A DNA stretch of 64,000 bases from Linnemannia hyalina (taxonomy: Eukaryota > Mortierellomycota > Mortierellomycetes > Mortierellales > Mortierellaceae), in contig JAHRHY010000005.1 in NCBI GenBank assembly GCA_019671135.1, positions 1,674,001 to 1,738,000 of the forward strand. The letters run 5' to 3'. Made by a program: the position numbers and the translations under genes. This document shows positions 11,531 through 23,591 of this stretch, piece by piece; the first letter of the stretch is position 1, and every line of letters begins with the position of its first letter. The notes under the pieces were generated by a model, which was not told the origin of the DNA, did not search any database, and saw only the letters and a list, made by a program, of their open reading frames with translations.

Positions 11531-13404
11531 TTCATTCACTGAGTGCACATGAACAACAATAACAGCAACAGCGATGAAGACAAAGAAAACAATCCAGTGA
11601 AGAGATCACAAAGAGAAAGAACAAGGACTTCTAGAGCTACAAATGTAAGAAAGGGGGAGGCCAGAAGGAAATACCATGGCGACTTTCATTCATTGCTATC
11701 CCTCCTTTACTCCCCTCTCTGCCTCCCTCTGACTGGCTCCATTTTCCTTGCTCACGAACCAGCCAACCAGCGCTCGTTTTGATCAAATATAGCCAGTGGT
11801 TTTTTTTATCCCTTATCGTTGAAGGGGACGAAGGGACGCGTTTTTTTTTCCTCCGAATCCGAGATGATGACGATTGTCTCGGATGTAAATGTTTGTCATG
11901 GCTCTTTCTGTTTGATCCTTGTTTAAAACGTCTTTTATTACACGAGCGTGGATTCTCTACCTTTGCCTTTTGCTTCTTATCTTCAGAAGACGACTCGACT
12001 CTTACTATTCTCTACTCTCTACCTCCGCGTTATCTTCTCTGATCGAGCCTTTCGACGTTGTTTGCATCATGTTCTACGTCCTTGTCGTCGATGATTAAAA
12101 AGAGAGAGAAAAGAATGAAAGAAAGGCTCGCGTTGCACAGTTTAAATAGAATTAGATTGCTCAAATCTCGAGCACTGCGTGAGCACCGACCAAGACAAGG
12201 CAAGGCTCGACCGTTCAGGTGTTCGTTACAAGTGTTGCTGTGTCAAGTGACAAAAGATAGACATTCTAGGAACTCACAGACCATATCCACATTCACCCCA
12301 AACCACGAGCGAGCACGTCTACTGTTTCTTTTCCCTACCGTACCGCTTCGTGGAAAACGGCACTGAAAAATCGGGTCTATCGTATGCAGAACACAGGTTC
12401 CCTTTTTGTTCCACAAAGGCCTCATCATAGAATGTGAAATCTTCCCCCTCTATCGCTTTAAGTTTTGCTTATGGTAATGGGTTGTGTGATTTAAGGTCTT
12501 GATACCATTATCTAACCCATCAGATCTAGGGTTACTGAAAGGAGAGGAACACGACGACGAAGACGACGTCGAGGATGAAAAGGAGGATGCCTAAAACGGG
12601 ATGCAATAGAACGAGGAATTGGAGTGAGGGAGAGAAAAGAGAGGAGAACGTAAGACGCGACATGGCCACAATGGCGGTCAGTACATGTAATACCTGCCAG
12701 GAGGGAAGGAAAAGCGTGTCAGTCGTTAGTGCGCGCTATCTAACAGCACCCAAACACCCATCCATCATATTTCCTGAGGGGGGAAAGAACGAGAGGGGAC
12801 GTCAAAGAGGGAAAGGAGGAAGTCAGGACGGCGGGAAGGGGAGGGGAGCAAGAAAAAGGCTTTCGGCAGTTACATGAGATAGGCCGAGTGGAGCAAATCG
12901 AAAGGAAAATAAAAGTATAGAGGGGGGAGAGAGGCTGAAATGGGACGTGGGGCGGGGGAAGGAAAGCATGGCTAGGTGGCCTGGGTGAGGGAAGGAGTGA
13001 ATGAAGGGTAGCACAATGAGGGGGCATGAGGGAACGAGAAAGAAGAGGGTGAATGGGGGGGAGGTCAATGCCATTGTGTGTCTGGGTTGGATGGTGTTCG
13101 TGTTCGTTTTGCTAGAAATAGAAGCAGGGTAAAACGAGCACAGAAAGAGAAAACCTCGGGAGTGGACGGGAATAGAACGGAGGATAAGGGGTGAGAGGAG
13201 AAGAAGAAAGGGATGAGGATGAAAGGAGGAAGATGAGAATGAGGCGAGACGAACAAACGTCTTACGTGTATTTTCTTCATCCGTCGATTTCTATGCTCCT
13301 CAACTTCTTGATCCTTCTCTTTTAGACAGGGGGCAGACTGTACTCTTGCTTACCCTGCTTTTGTTATGTTCTCTACTCCCCTCTCATGGACCCAAGACGA
13401 TTCC

Positions 13405-13455
13405 AGGAGGAGGAGGAGGAGGAGGAGGAGGAGGAGGAGGAGGAGGAGGAGGAGG
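13405..13455. repeat. (GGA)n trinucleotide repeat, about 17 units
   Basis: A perfect GGA run is followed by a short imperfect tail. Any frame through it gives poly-Glu or poly-Ser, which explains spurious open frames here. Confidence 0.95.
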
Positions 13456-16400
13456 TAGGACAAAACGTAGAAGCAAATAAAGAAACGGAAGAAAAAAAAG
13501 TGGTTCTGTGGTTTTCCTGGATCCCCCTCAGATTTTTCGTCCTACCGCGTCCCACATATTTTTTCTCTTTACCAGAGAATAAATAATTCTCGCCTTCTTC
13601 AGCATTGACCAACAACAACAACTAAAATAAACAAACATCCCTATAACTCGTCGTACAGCCTCAAATCTCTCACAAAGGCTCAATGTTTGCGTTTCAATGT
13701 TGTTGCATGTTGCTATGTAACCTTTTTTGGTCCGAGGCACCCACGGTAAACATGTAACCTGCCTGTACCCCCCTCCTCCCCGCAGGACAAGGCATATTTT
13801 TGTATTTTGCATCCATTGGTGCATCCATTTTTTGTACTTCAAAGACCTTTGTATTTCTATGTACACCTTCAAGCTCGCGGTAAAAAAATAGAAAACAAAG
13901 CGCGCAGCTCCTCCTGCTCTCTTTTGGCTCTCTTTTGTTGTACCATTCTTCAAAAAATGACAATGACAGATGCATTGGCCAAAGCGAATGAGATGTCGGG
14001 CTGAAGGGAGAGGAGGGGGGGGGGGGTCGACCTGGGTCTCTCATTCATTCATTCCCCTCACCCCTCAACCCCCTGAAAATGGTAAAAGCCCAGCTAGGGC
14101 AGAGGAATAGGAAAAAAAAAGGTAATTCGTGCCGAAGAGCCTACAGGGGTGTGTGGCGAAGGAATTGAGCTCATTTTTTTTCTTAATTTTGAACCAAGCT
14201 CCTGCACAGAGCGATTCTGTGACGATAGTACTGAATTGGACGCGTGTGAGTGTTTGGAGACAGTTGAATAACTGACCACTGGAAGAGCACGCATAAGTGC
14301 ATGGTGGAACGTGGAAGTAAGTGTAGTATAAAACACGCGTTGCATTTCACCTTATTCACCCTTCTCTGCTGACCATAGGAAAATTTGATCGATCTTCGCC
14401 CAAAAGGAGAGGGAGAGAAGGAGGATAAAAAAAGTCCCCTAAAAAGTTTCCACAAAGTGCCCAGTTCATTGTGTTGTCCATTCAAGGGGGAGGAGGACAA
14501 CAAAGAGTCTGAGGGGAGGGAGCAATTAGTGGGAGAGCGAGAGAGAGACAGGAGGGTTGACGGAAAGAGACCCCTTCTTTGGGAGGATGGGAAGAGACGG
14601 ATGGACATTCATTTTTCAGGGGCAGGGGAGGGATGAAAGGGAAGATGAGAAACAGCAAAAAAAAAACCAGCAAAAAGAAGGGGTGCCATGGGGGAAGAAC
14701 ATCAGAAGAGGGAATAGGGAATGAAAAAAAGGAGCGCCAATCCCAGACACTGGCGCCACAAGGAGGAAAAAAAAAGAAAATAAAGGGGGATGGAGCATCG
14801 ACCTTTCGTGTCTTGGATCGTAAGTCTTGTACCCCTCTGCTTGTGTTTGTATTCTCTGGGGGTTTTTTTTTGGTTGGTGTCAGTGAGGGTATTCACCGTC
14901 TCAATGCAAAAAAGCATTGATCACCACTAACGACAACAACAAAACAAACAACCAACAATCAAAGACAAAACAGGTAGCGGACAAGCTGACAGAGAAGGAA
15001 AGATAAGCAACTGTGCACCTGGCTGGTGCATCGTCGTCGACTCTTCCATTCTTTGACTAATTTACATTCTTCTGAGCACATCCCCCAAGTACTCATTCGC
15101 CTTTTGCCACTTTGCATTTGATGAAAAATAAACACGAACAGCCAACAACAAGAGTATCTACTCTAGTCAACTCGCAAAGAATACAATCAGCTTAGTATTG
15201 ATAATGAGGAGACTACGCCGAACTTATGGTTTCATGAAATGGGCGAGGAGTAATGCTATATATGAACAAGAACGCTAAAGTGCTCAAGACTCAAGCGAGA
15301 GTGACTGAAGAGTAGAGTGACTGGAGAGTAGAGTGAGGGGAGAGAGAGAGAGAGAGAGGGAGTAATAGATGCCCCGTAGACTCACACTCCGGTAGTAGAA
15401 AAAATTCGGGAGCTCAGCCGAAGAGGGATCGACTCTCCTACAATTTCTCTTGTGAAGCGTGGACAAGTAAATCGCTCTTGTTCATTTCTTTTTTGTCCCC
15501 TCCATTTCTTAATGCGAGTGACTTTAACTCCATACTCTCACAACCCAAAATGAAAAAAGGACTTGGATAGATGTGTGCCATAGCAACAAATACGAGAACT
15601 ACAAAGTTTACCTCCCGAAAGTGTTTCATGATTTAGACTGAGGGATGGGCTTGCTCATTCATCTTCATTTGAGGTGAGTATTCTCACTTTTTTCGTGGGA
15701 CCTCTTCTGTCGTTACCCCTGAGAAAATCAAATGCATCATCAACAAACGAGAAATCATTCAAGGGAGTGAAAGAGAGAAGAGAGAGAGGGATGAGACAAA
15801 AAAAAGACATCCGGTGGTCAATTGGACGACGATAATTGAGAGTCTATGTGCATGTTCATGTCGTATGAACCTAATACCCAAACATCCACCAGTGGGGGAC
15901 TTTAGGGGGTTGAGGGAGGCGAAAAGAGGAGGAGAGGAGAGGGAGAGGGAGAGGGAGGGAGAGAGTGGGTGGGCGTCATTGACGAGGATAAGCTGCTTTG
16001 AACTGACGCGTTTGATCAGCTCTGCGCATCCGAAAAATGTGGCTCGAGCCATGAAACTACACGTTTCGTTATTCATTTTGGATCCCACGATGGATCCTTG
16101 TTCTCCTTTCTTTCTCTCCTCCCCTCTTTTCTTACGACACCGGCCTATTGTGAGAGTGGATGAGAAGAGGCCAAAATGAAAGGCACCGCACCGAAAAAAG
16201 GGGCGAAGAGTCGGAAGAAGGAATCTCACTTCACGTTCTCTCGTTCTCTCTCTCTCTCTCTCATTCTGTGTATGGTCTCCCCTGCGCTATGCTACGTAGT
16301 AGCCATGCAATGCCTATCCATTGATGCAAGTTACAATAAGCCAACATAACAACACCGTGGCCTCCTCTCTTGCTCTCCCCTTCTCGTTTCCGTCATCCCC

Positions 16401-17470
16401 ACCCCCGTGTCCTTTCCTCACATCGCTTCACATTCATCTTTTACCTTATCACCCTTTGCCAATTCCAAAAATAACCCAGCTTCTCTCTTCCAACCCTTCA
16501 TTTCATTTCCTCTCGTTCTAGAAGGAGACGAAGAAGGAGGAAGTAAGGAGGGGTTGCTCCCCTCTGTCAATGTAGGGCCAAAGCCCAGTCGCCATCATTG
16601 TCTACCCCAAACTCCAGCCCAGTCCAGCTCAGCTCTTGAGTCCGCTCCTTCCTTTGACGTTTCTTTTCCTTGGTCTTTTGTTTCATTACTTCTCCCTCAT
16701 CCATACACCATCCACACACCATCCACCACTTATCCCCTCGCGTTCTTGACTAATTGCTCTCTCATACTCTCGCATACACGCGCATCTTCTAATTCACCAA
16801 TGCATTAATGGCCAGTGGTTCGATTTGTTCATGCAAGATGGATTTGCAGTGGCACAATCTTTTGATTTCTCAGTGTTTTTACTCTTACTCTCTTTTGATC
16901 GTTCTAGATCACTCAATCTTCCACTGAGCCCAGCCAGGTGTTCTACGGCATTCAAATATCTAACGGTCTTGCTCTCATTCTTTGACCTGCATGCTCCCCC
17001 CTCCCCTTCCTCCCAATAGTCAAACGGCCGCCTAGGCCTCTCAGTGACAATTAACCCCCCCCCTTCTCATGCAAGCCATGCATATGTCTCATGGTCCTAC
17101 CACAGGATTTTTTTTTTTTGCATGAAGCAATTTAGAACCTGCATAACAAACAGATGCCAATTGTTCACCCCCCTGATAAGGTACCTGGCTTGACATACAG
17201 GCCATTCTCTTTGTCTTACGCCACAAAACAAATATTTGTCGACGCCCAACACACGATGAAGTGTTCATGTTCACCATTGAAAAGATTTCGATCACGTTTT
17301 TTTTGTTACATTTTTCTCCACATCAACCAAACAAAGAACCACCCCCTTACTTTTTTGTTGTTGGTTGATGCTTTTTAGAGCAAACCCAGGATGGAGATGG
17401 CAGATGGCTCCAAATACCATTGTGTAGCGCCCATTGTTTTTGAAAGCGGAGAAAGTTGTTTCAAGTTTGA

Positions 17471-17513
17471 TTTTTTTTTTTTTTTTTTTTTTTGGGGGGG
17501 GGGGGGGGGGGGG
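17471..17513. repeat. Adjacent homopolymers: about 23 T then about 20 G
   Basis: A run of T passes directly into a run of G about 290 bases beyond the urease stop. G runs of this length can form quadruplexes. The exact lengths may be unreliable because such runs are hard to sequence. Confidence 0.85.
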
Positions 17514-17800
17514 CCGGGTTAGCACAAGGGGGAGAGGGATACAAAAGTCTAGATTTTCTGAAGCATACAGGGGCTATGACGGCGCAAGAATAGAGGTAAC
17601 TAGCTGGTGGCGGCAGTGTCCATCGGCGTGCATCAAGCAAAGAAAGTGAATGTCGACCTTTTGATTGGAACGCTCAAGGTCAAGACATGTACGAGAGGGT
17701 GGCAATAATAGTTTAACATTACTAACGATGCTATGATACAGTTGATGGAAAAGAGGAGGGGTATGTATGGCGACCAAAAAAAGATGGAGATGTTGTGGGT

Positions 17801-20800
17801 CTAGAAGATGTACATGGATTGGGCAAGGGGCAAGGAGTCGGCAGGCTTAACCATATCACTGATCATGACTCCTTCCACGCTGACCTCGAACGACTCTGGA
17901 TCGACCTCGACCACCGGGCAGACATCGTTCAGTTTCATGTCCGCCTTGGAGATATCCCTGCACTTGCGGATCGCCTCAACTCGCTTCTTCAGTCCGTACT
18001 CCGCGCCTCGGTTCAATTCGACCGCAGCCTGGGACATAAAGATAATCGAGTTTGCGGCGGCCGCACTGCCGATGGCACCAAACATTGGTCGCAGGATGAT
18101 CGGCTGGGTTGAAGGGATACTGCCGTTGGCCAGACCCATTGCCGAGAAGGTCACCACGCCAGACTTGAGGACATGGGTGGGTTTGGACCCAAAGCTGGCT
18201 GGTCCGTACATCACCAAATCTGCCACCTTGCCTACCTCAATCGAACCCACCAGATGCGAGATTCCATGAGCCACAGCACTAATAATAAGGAGAGGTCATC
18301 GTGTTAGAAAGCGCAGTAAAGATGAACAAGTCATACTCCTTATTGTTCTTGGTAATAGTGACTTACGGGTTGATGGTGTACTTAGCAACATAGCGCTTGA
18401 CACGGAAGTTGTCAGCCGTGGTTTTGAAGGCATCCTGGCCCTCGTCATCGATATGTCCACGAACCTGCTTCATCCGGTCAGCAAGCATCCAAGTGCGTCC
18501 AACAACCTCCCCAATGCGTCCCATGGCCTGTGCATCACTGCTGATCATACTGATTGCTCCCATGTCGTGCAGACAGCCCTCGGCAGCAATAGTCTCGCCA
18601 CGGATACGACTCTCGGCGAAATGAACGTCCTCCGGCAGGTTCTTGTCCAAGTGGTGACAGACCATCAACATGTCTATGTGTTCGTCCAAAGTGTTCTTGG
18701 TGAATGGGATGGTTGGGGTGGTACTTGAGGGAAGAACATTGGGCTGACCGCAGACAGTAATGATGTCGGGGGCGTGCCCTCCTCCAGCTCCTTCGGTGTG
18801 GTAGGTGTGGATGGTGCGTCCCTTGATTGCACCGACAGTCGACTGGACGAATCCTGCCTCGTTCAGTGTGTCAGTATGGATTGTCGCCTATAGAAAGAAC
18901 CAAACGACAAAACGATTGACGCATTTTTTTTCGTTAGTGAAGTGAAAGATTCCTGAGCATTTTCGTTTACTTTACTGCCATTCAGTGTAAAGGCACTCGC
19001 TCTCTTGTTTTTTTTCGGTATTACTCAATCTTACCTGGACATCATACATATCGCAAGCAGTCAAGCAGGTATCGATCGCAGCAGGGGTTGTGCCCCAATC
19101 CTCGTGGAGCTTCAGTCCGATGACTCCAGCCTTGACCTGGTCATGAATGCCATTCAAATGCGCCGTGTTGCCCTTGCCAGTGATGCCAATGTTGATGGGC
19201 GAAGCGTCGGTGGCCTGCATCATCATCTTGATGAATTCAGCAGCGGGTGTACAGGTCGTAGCGTTGGATCCTGTGTTAGGTCCAGTTCCTCCACCAATTA
19301 AGGTCGTCAAACCCGACGTCAGTGCCTCCTCAATGAGCTGTGGGCAGATGTAGTGGACGTGCGTATCGATGCCTCCGGCGACGACGATTTGGTGCTCTCC
19401 TGCCATGACCTCTGTTGAAACACCCACGATCATGTTTGGCATCACTCCCTCCATGACATCCGGGTTTCCTGCCTTTCCGATTCCCGAAATAACACCATTC
19501 TTGACTCCAATATCAGCCTGTTGTCATCGTCCATCGGTTCCAATGAAGAAAGGAGAGACATGTTAGCAGAAGCAATATGCAAAGATCATCCCTTGAAAAT
19601 GCATAAAAAGATGACAAAGGATCAAAACAAAGTCATGCCACATCTTGGGAGTCTCCCTTTTCTTATTCGCATTGGCCTGTGTCGCACATCGCATGTTGCA
19701 GGTCGCGGGATGCATGTTGCTTGTTTGTTTACCTTGTAAATTCCAGTATAGTCGAGAATAATGCAGTTTGTGATAACAAGGTCCAACGCTTCGCTGTCAG
19801 GAATCCCATTAGCCTGGCCCATTCCCTCTCGCAAGACCTTGCCTCCTCCAAACTTGCACTCGTCGCCATAGTGGGCGAAGTCCTTCTCAATCTCAATCCA
19901 TAGGTCAGTGTCGCCCAGTCGGACTCGATCGCCTGTAGTGGGTCCATAGAAGGACTGGTAGACCTCTCTTGGGATTTGATACTCCGGACGCTCCCTGACA
20001 TTCAAGGCGGGGGATTGTTCCATATGCACAAAGTTCTTAGCGACCAAGTTGGCCATGATCTCGCTCAGTCTCTCAGGGTTGACTGTTCCTGACGCAAGGT
20101 TGTTGCCTCCAGAGATTCTCTTGTTGCCCCCAATGCTGACGATTGTCACTGTGTTCTTCTCACCGGGTTCAAATCTGATGGCGTTTCCTGCAGGAATGTC
20201 CAATCGATGACCATACGCCAGAGCACGATCCATTTTGAGCGCGCTGTTAGCCTCAATGAGATGGAAATGAGAACCAACCTAGAATGCAGTAAAAGTAAGC
20301 AAGTTGAGTTGTGTAAATGGGGTGCATTCTTTCACGTTTTCTTAGCTCCGCTTTGGGGAGTTTTTTTTCCGAGAGTGCATTCTGTAAGTACATAAGCGAG
20401 GAGACTTGTCGGTGACACGAAGAGTTCAGAAATAAACACGAGGAGCGCATGCATGGCTTTTGCCTATCAAAGGCACAAGGAGAGGCCCACATGAGATAGG
20501 TCCGATAGGAGAGGAGAAAGAGAGTCGGAGGTTTGCCAATTGACGAATCAAAGGGGCGACAGAAATAAGATTACCGCACCCTTTTTCCATCGCCAACATA
20601 TCCCAACCTCACTCATTCGCTTATTGGCAGCAAAACAGGTGGGCAGTCGACACCATCCCTTTGAAAAGTGTTGAGAATAATGGAAGAGAAAGAAATGATG
20701 CATGCCTCCACTTTCACTTGCTAGCGTCCATTTTCCACACCATTCACAAAAAAAGAGGCGGCAACCTCATATCGTAACCGTGGGCAAAACAATGAAAACA

Positions 20801-21681
20801 AACCAATTGATAGTGCCCTCGTGTTTAGCGATGAAGTAAAAGGGGAAGTTACGGAAGGGCTTCTCTTTTCGTTATCCCCCATGCGAGTCGATCATTGCCT
20901 CGATTGGATTGCACTTGCCGTTTTGTCATATGAAAAGAAAATAAAAAATTCAAAACCATAACCCAGTTTGTCCAGCTCATTCCAGCCCTTTTGTTATCGC
21001 TGATGTCAACAAGAGGGAAGACATTAACTGTAGTAACAACCCTTTGCGAGCAGCAAAAGTTAACATGGAGATAGAAAATGGTCGCGCGCAGTATGATAGA
21101 CAGAATGATGCATCCAGATCGCCGCTGAACAAATATAGATAGCTGAAAAAAAGAATAGCACTCACCAGGATAGGTCGGTCGCCTGTGTTGGTGATCTCCA
21201 GACGGAGTCGCTTACGACCCTTGTTGAGGGTAAGTGTGCCCGGTGCGGTGATAATGGCTCCTGGAGGGTGAACAAAGGTCGCCTCCTCGACTTCTGTGAT
21301 CGGAGGGAAGTACCGGTCGACGTCTGGGATGGGCAAGAAGGATCCATGGAGGGCGAGTTCGAGGTTTCCGCTCTCGTTACTGATGGGGTCATGGACAGTG
21401 ACCAGCTTGGTGCCGTCGGGGAAGGTGCCCTCAATTTGGACTTCATGCAATATCTCTGCGACACCCGGCATGACCTGTCGTCGTCCTAGAAGCTGCTTGC
21501 CCAGATCCATGAGGTCTGCGACGGAATGGCGGCCGTCGCGGATGAACTCTGCGAGCTGGCTGGCAATTAGGGCGACGGTCTCTGTGTGGTTGAGTCGCAG
21601 ACCTCTTGCTAGTCGCTTCTGTGCGAGAAATCCGACCTGGTGAAGGACCAGCTTGTCAAGTTCGCGGGGGACCAGCTTCAT
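17801..21681 (-). CDS. URE1: Urease (single-chain eukaryotic type, EC 3.5.1.5)
   Basis: Five exons on the minus strand: 21166-21681, 19733-20278, 19035-19517, 18367-18887 and 17801-18278 (847 aa). Gamma, beta and alpha regions are fused in that order, as in plants and fungi. By my count the catalytic residues fall at exactly the jack bean positions: nickel ligands His407, His409, carbamylated Lys490, His519, His545 and Asp633, plus flap Cys592 and His593. The protein ends [10 protein letters not shown], the usual urease ending. It hydrolyses urea to ammonia and carbamate in the cytosol and depends on UreD, UreF and UreG to load nickel. UreG is the next gene, divergently transcribed. The 887-base first intron separates the gamma/early-beta part from the rest and has no coding content. 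All key residues are intact, so an active enzyme is expected. Confidence 0.97.
20279..21165 (-). other. Long first intron of the urease gene
   Basis: This 887-base GT-AG intron lies between Leu172 and Val173, immediately before [11 protein letters not shown]. The other introns of the gene are roughly 90-220 bases. Nothing coding is seen on either strand. Confidence 0.8.
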
Positions 21682-23591
21682 CTTGCGTAATGTGAGGTTT
21701 GAGGGAGTTGTGTGTATGTGTTTGTGAGGGAGGCGAGCTCGGATATTAAGCAGATATGGCGGACTAAAAAAGAAAGAGGAAAACGCTTAGTGAAGACAGC
21801 GTATCGGCTTTGATGAGGATTTTTTTTGAGGGGGGGAAGAGACAAAGATGGGAGAGGGAGAGGAGGGAAGCGAGGACGATGAAGGCAAAGAAGGAGAAGC
21901 AAGAAAGTGAAAAGAGAAAAATAATGTTGGGAGGTGGGAATTTATTTTGAGGGTCAAGGGACGACAATTGCTATCAAACAGATGTTTTGATATGGCTGGA
22001 GTAGTAGACATGACTCCTCGCTCACTCCTCACTCCTCGGACAAACAAGCACAAACTCCCACTAATACCTTTTCTTTTCGTTTTTTGCTACCTCCTCTCCC
22101 CTGACTTGCGTTTGTAAGTACCGCATCCCTTCTCGACTGGTTCTTCATATTCAAGCAGTTGACGAAACAACCTTGCCGAACAAGGGAAATGGACTCCTTA
22201 CATGAACATTTTGGCTGGGAGGTTCTGCTGTAGTCTTTCTCACCCATGCCGAGCAAGAAAAAAAAAGAAGTGAGCTGAGGAATCACGCAATCAACCCATT
22301 CAGGCTGGAGGGATGGTCCTACATCCGAAAGAAGATATGGCTTGCCACCATGTCATCTTTCGGGTAGCAAAGGTTTGCAATTGGGGTTCATCCGGAAAAG
22401 AGGAAAAGAGGAAAAGAGGAAAAGAGGAAAAGAGGAAAAGAGGAAAAGAAGAAAAGAAGAAAAAAAAAGCGCGCTAATGAAATGTACGCCTTGATTATGA
22501 TGCATATTCCGCCGTCGAAAATGTTCAAAAGAGGAAATGTGTGTGCATTTGTTTGCCCGTCTTGCTTCGTTTGGTTAAGGGACGACAGTAAATGAAGAGC
22601 CCTTCGGAAGTATTATCCGCAGAAACATACAACCTAATTCCTCCTCTCTCTTTTCTCTTCGCACCCAACGTTGTTATATGGTGAATGAGGGGAAAGGCAC
22701 AGCATATATATCATATATCCAATTATTGACAAAAAAAAATCAATGCCTCCTGCTCTGCTCTGCCCTGCACTCAGAACCCATTTCAACGAGAGACATTTGG
22801 GAAAGTATCCAAGATTGAAGAAAACCAACAACGTTAACCAATCGGGTAATGACTTAAAGCGCTTTCTTTTCTTGCTTCTTAGAACAATTCTTTTCTTTCA
22901 AAACTCCTCCCCTCATCCTTTCCCTCTTCAGGAATGATGGGGCTCGTCTTCTTGGGTTCACTCACAAGTCCATCCCTGGGGTTTATTAGCCAAAACATAT
23001 CCACTCGCAATTTCTTGTTGAAAATTGTTCTGGTGGGAAATCATCGCTTGAGTTGGCGCTCCTCCTTTTCTTTTCAAGGCGACACCATCTCTGCTACCTT
23101 CTCCTGTGCAATGCTACGACTTGTAAAGCGTCTTTATTTGTCGACAGTTGGTTCCTTTGCGAGATTCTGGGGATTGCTTGAACAATGTGAACACTCTCCT
23201 CCTCTCCTCGCCATGAAATAAACCATGATGGCGATTTTCTCTTCGCCTTGATGTCCTGTACATGAACATGATGTTATTGTCGTCCCTTTGTTTCTACCTG
23301 TTTCGCGTCCCACAGTGACCACATCTTTTCCCCTTGCATGCGCACTGGTATGTGCTAATGGCATGAAGGCGTGTGTGTATCTGAGTTTTTGTGCACGGAG
23401 AGCGCCCACGTATGAACGCTTGTTCACGTACACTATGAACCCTAATCAAAAGGGTTCCTGCACTTATCGTTCACCCCTTTTTCTCGTCTTCTCCCACTCC
23501 TCTTTACCTCACTTCTTTCTTTCCCTTCCTTTTCTTTTTCATTCTTCACCCACTCATCACCAGCAACAAACAACAGTTACAACAACCAAAA
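21682..23591. promoter_or_regulatory. Divergent promoter region between urease and UreG
   Basis: These 1910 bases lie between two ATGs that point away from each other. The minus-strand leader of urease is CT-rich, seen as purines near 21830-21930. The UreG side has a CT-rich tract at about 23480-23560. Candidate GATA-factor sites are TGATAG on the minus strand near 21969 and CGATAA on the minus strand near 23464. No coding sequence was recognised in between. Confidence 0.5.
22394..22461. repeat. Tandem GGAAAAGA repeat
   Basis: Six nearly perfect 8-base units are followed by degenerate GAAAAGAA units and an A run. The array lies within the urease-UreG intergenic region. Confidence 0.9.

Larger units (their letters stand above)
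11531..17800. other. Gene-poor region with simple repeats
   Basis: About 6.3 kb with no coding sequence I can support. Frames are short, biased and mutually overlapping. The stretch holds GGA and GA repeats, homopolymer runs and a small set of inverted repeats near 12475-12534. Purine-rich tracts on the plus strand continue to about 16 kb. No terminal repeats, transposase or reverse transcriptase fragments were recognised. Confidence 0.5.

Noticed and set aside
11543..11782. Asn/Asp/Arg-rich 79-codon frame
   Set aside because: The start is an ACA/AAC repeat region; the second half is CT-rich translation and no homologue was recognised.
12471..12545. Possible tRNA-like element
   Set aside because: The stems are short, no A box or B box fits, and no acceptor stem closes.
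22394..22461. Tandem array considered as CRISPR-like
   Set aside because: The 8-base units have no spacers and this is a eukaryotic genome; it is a simple tandem repeat.
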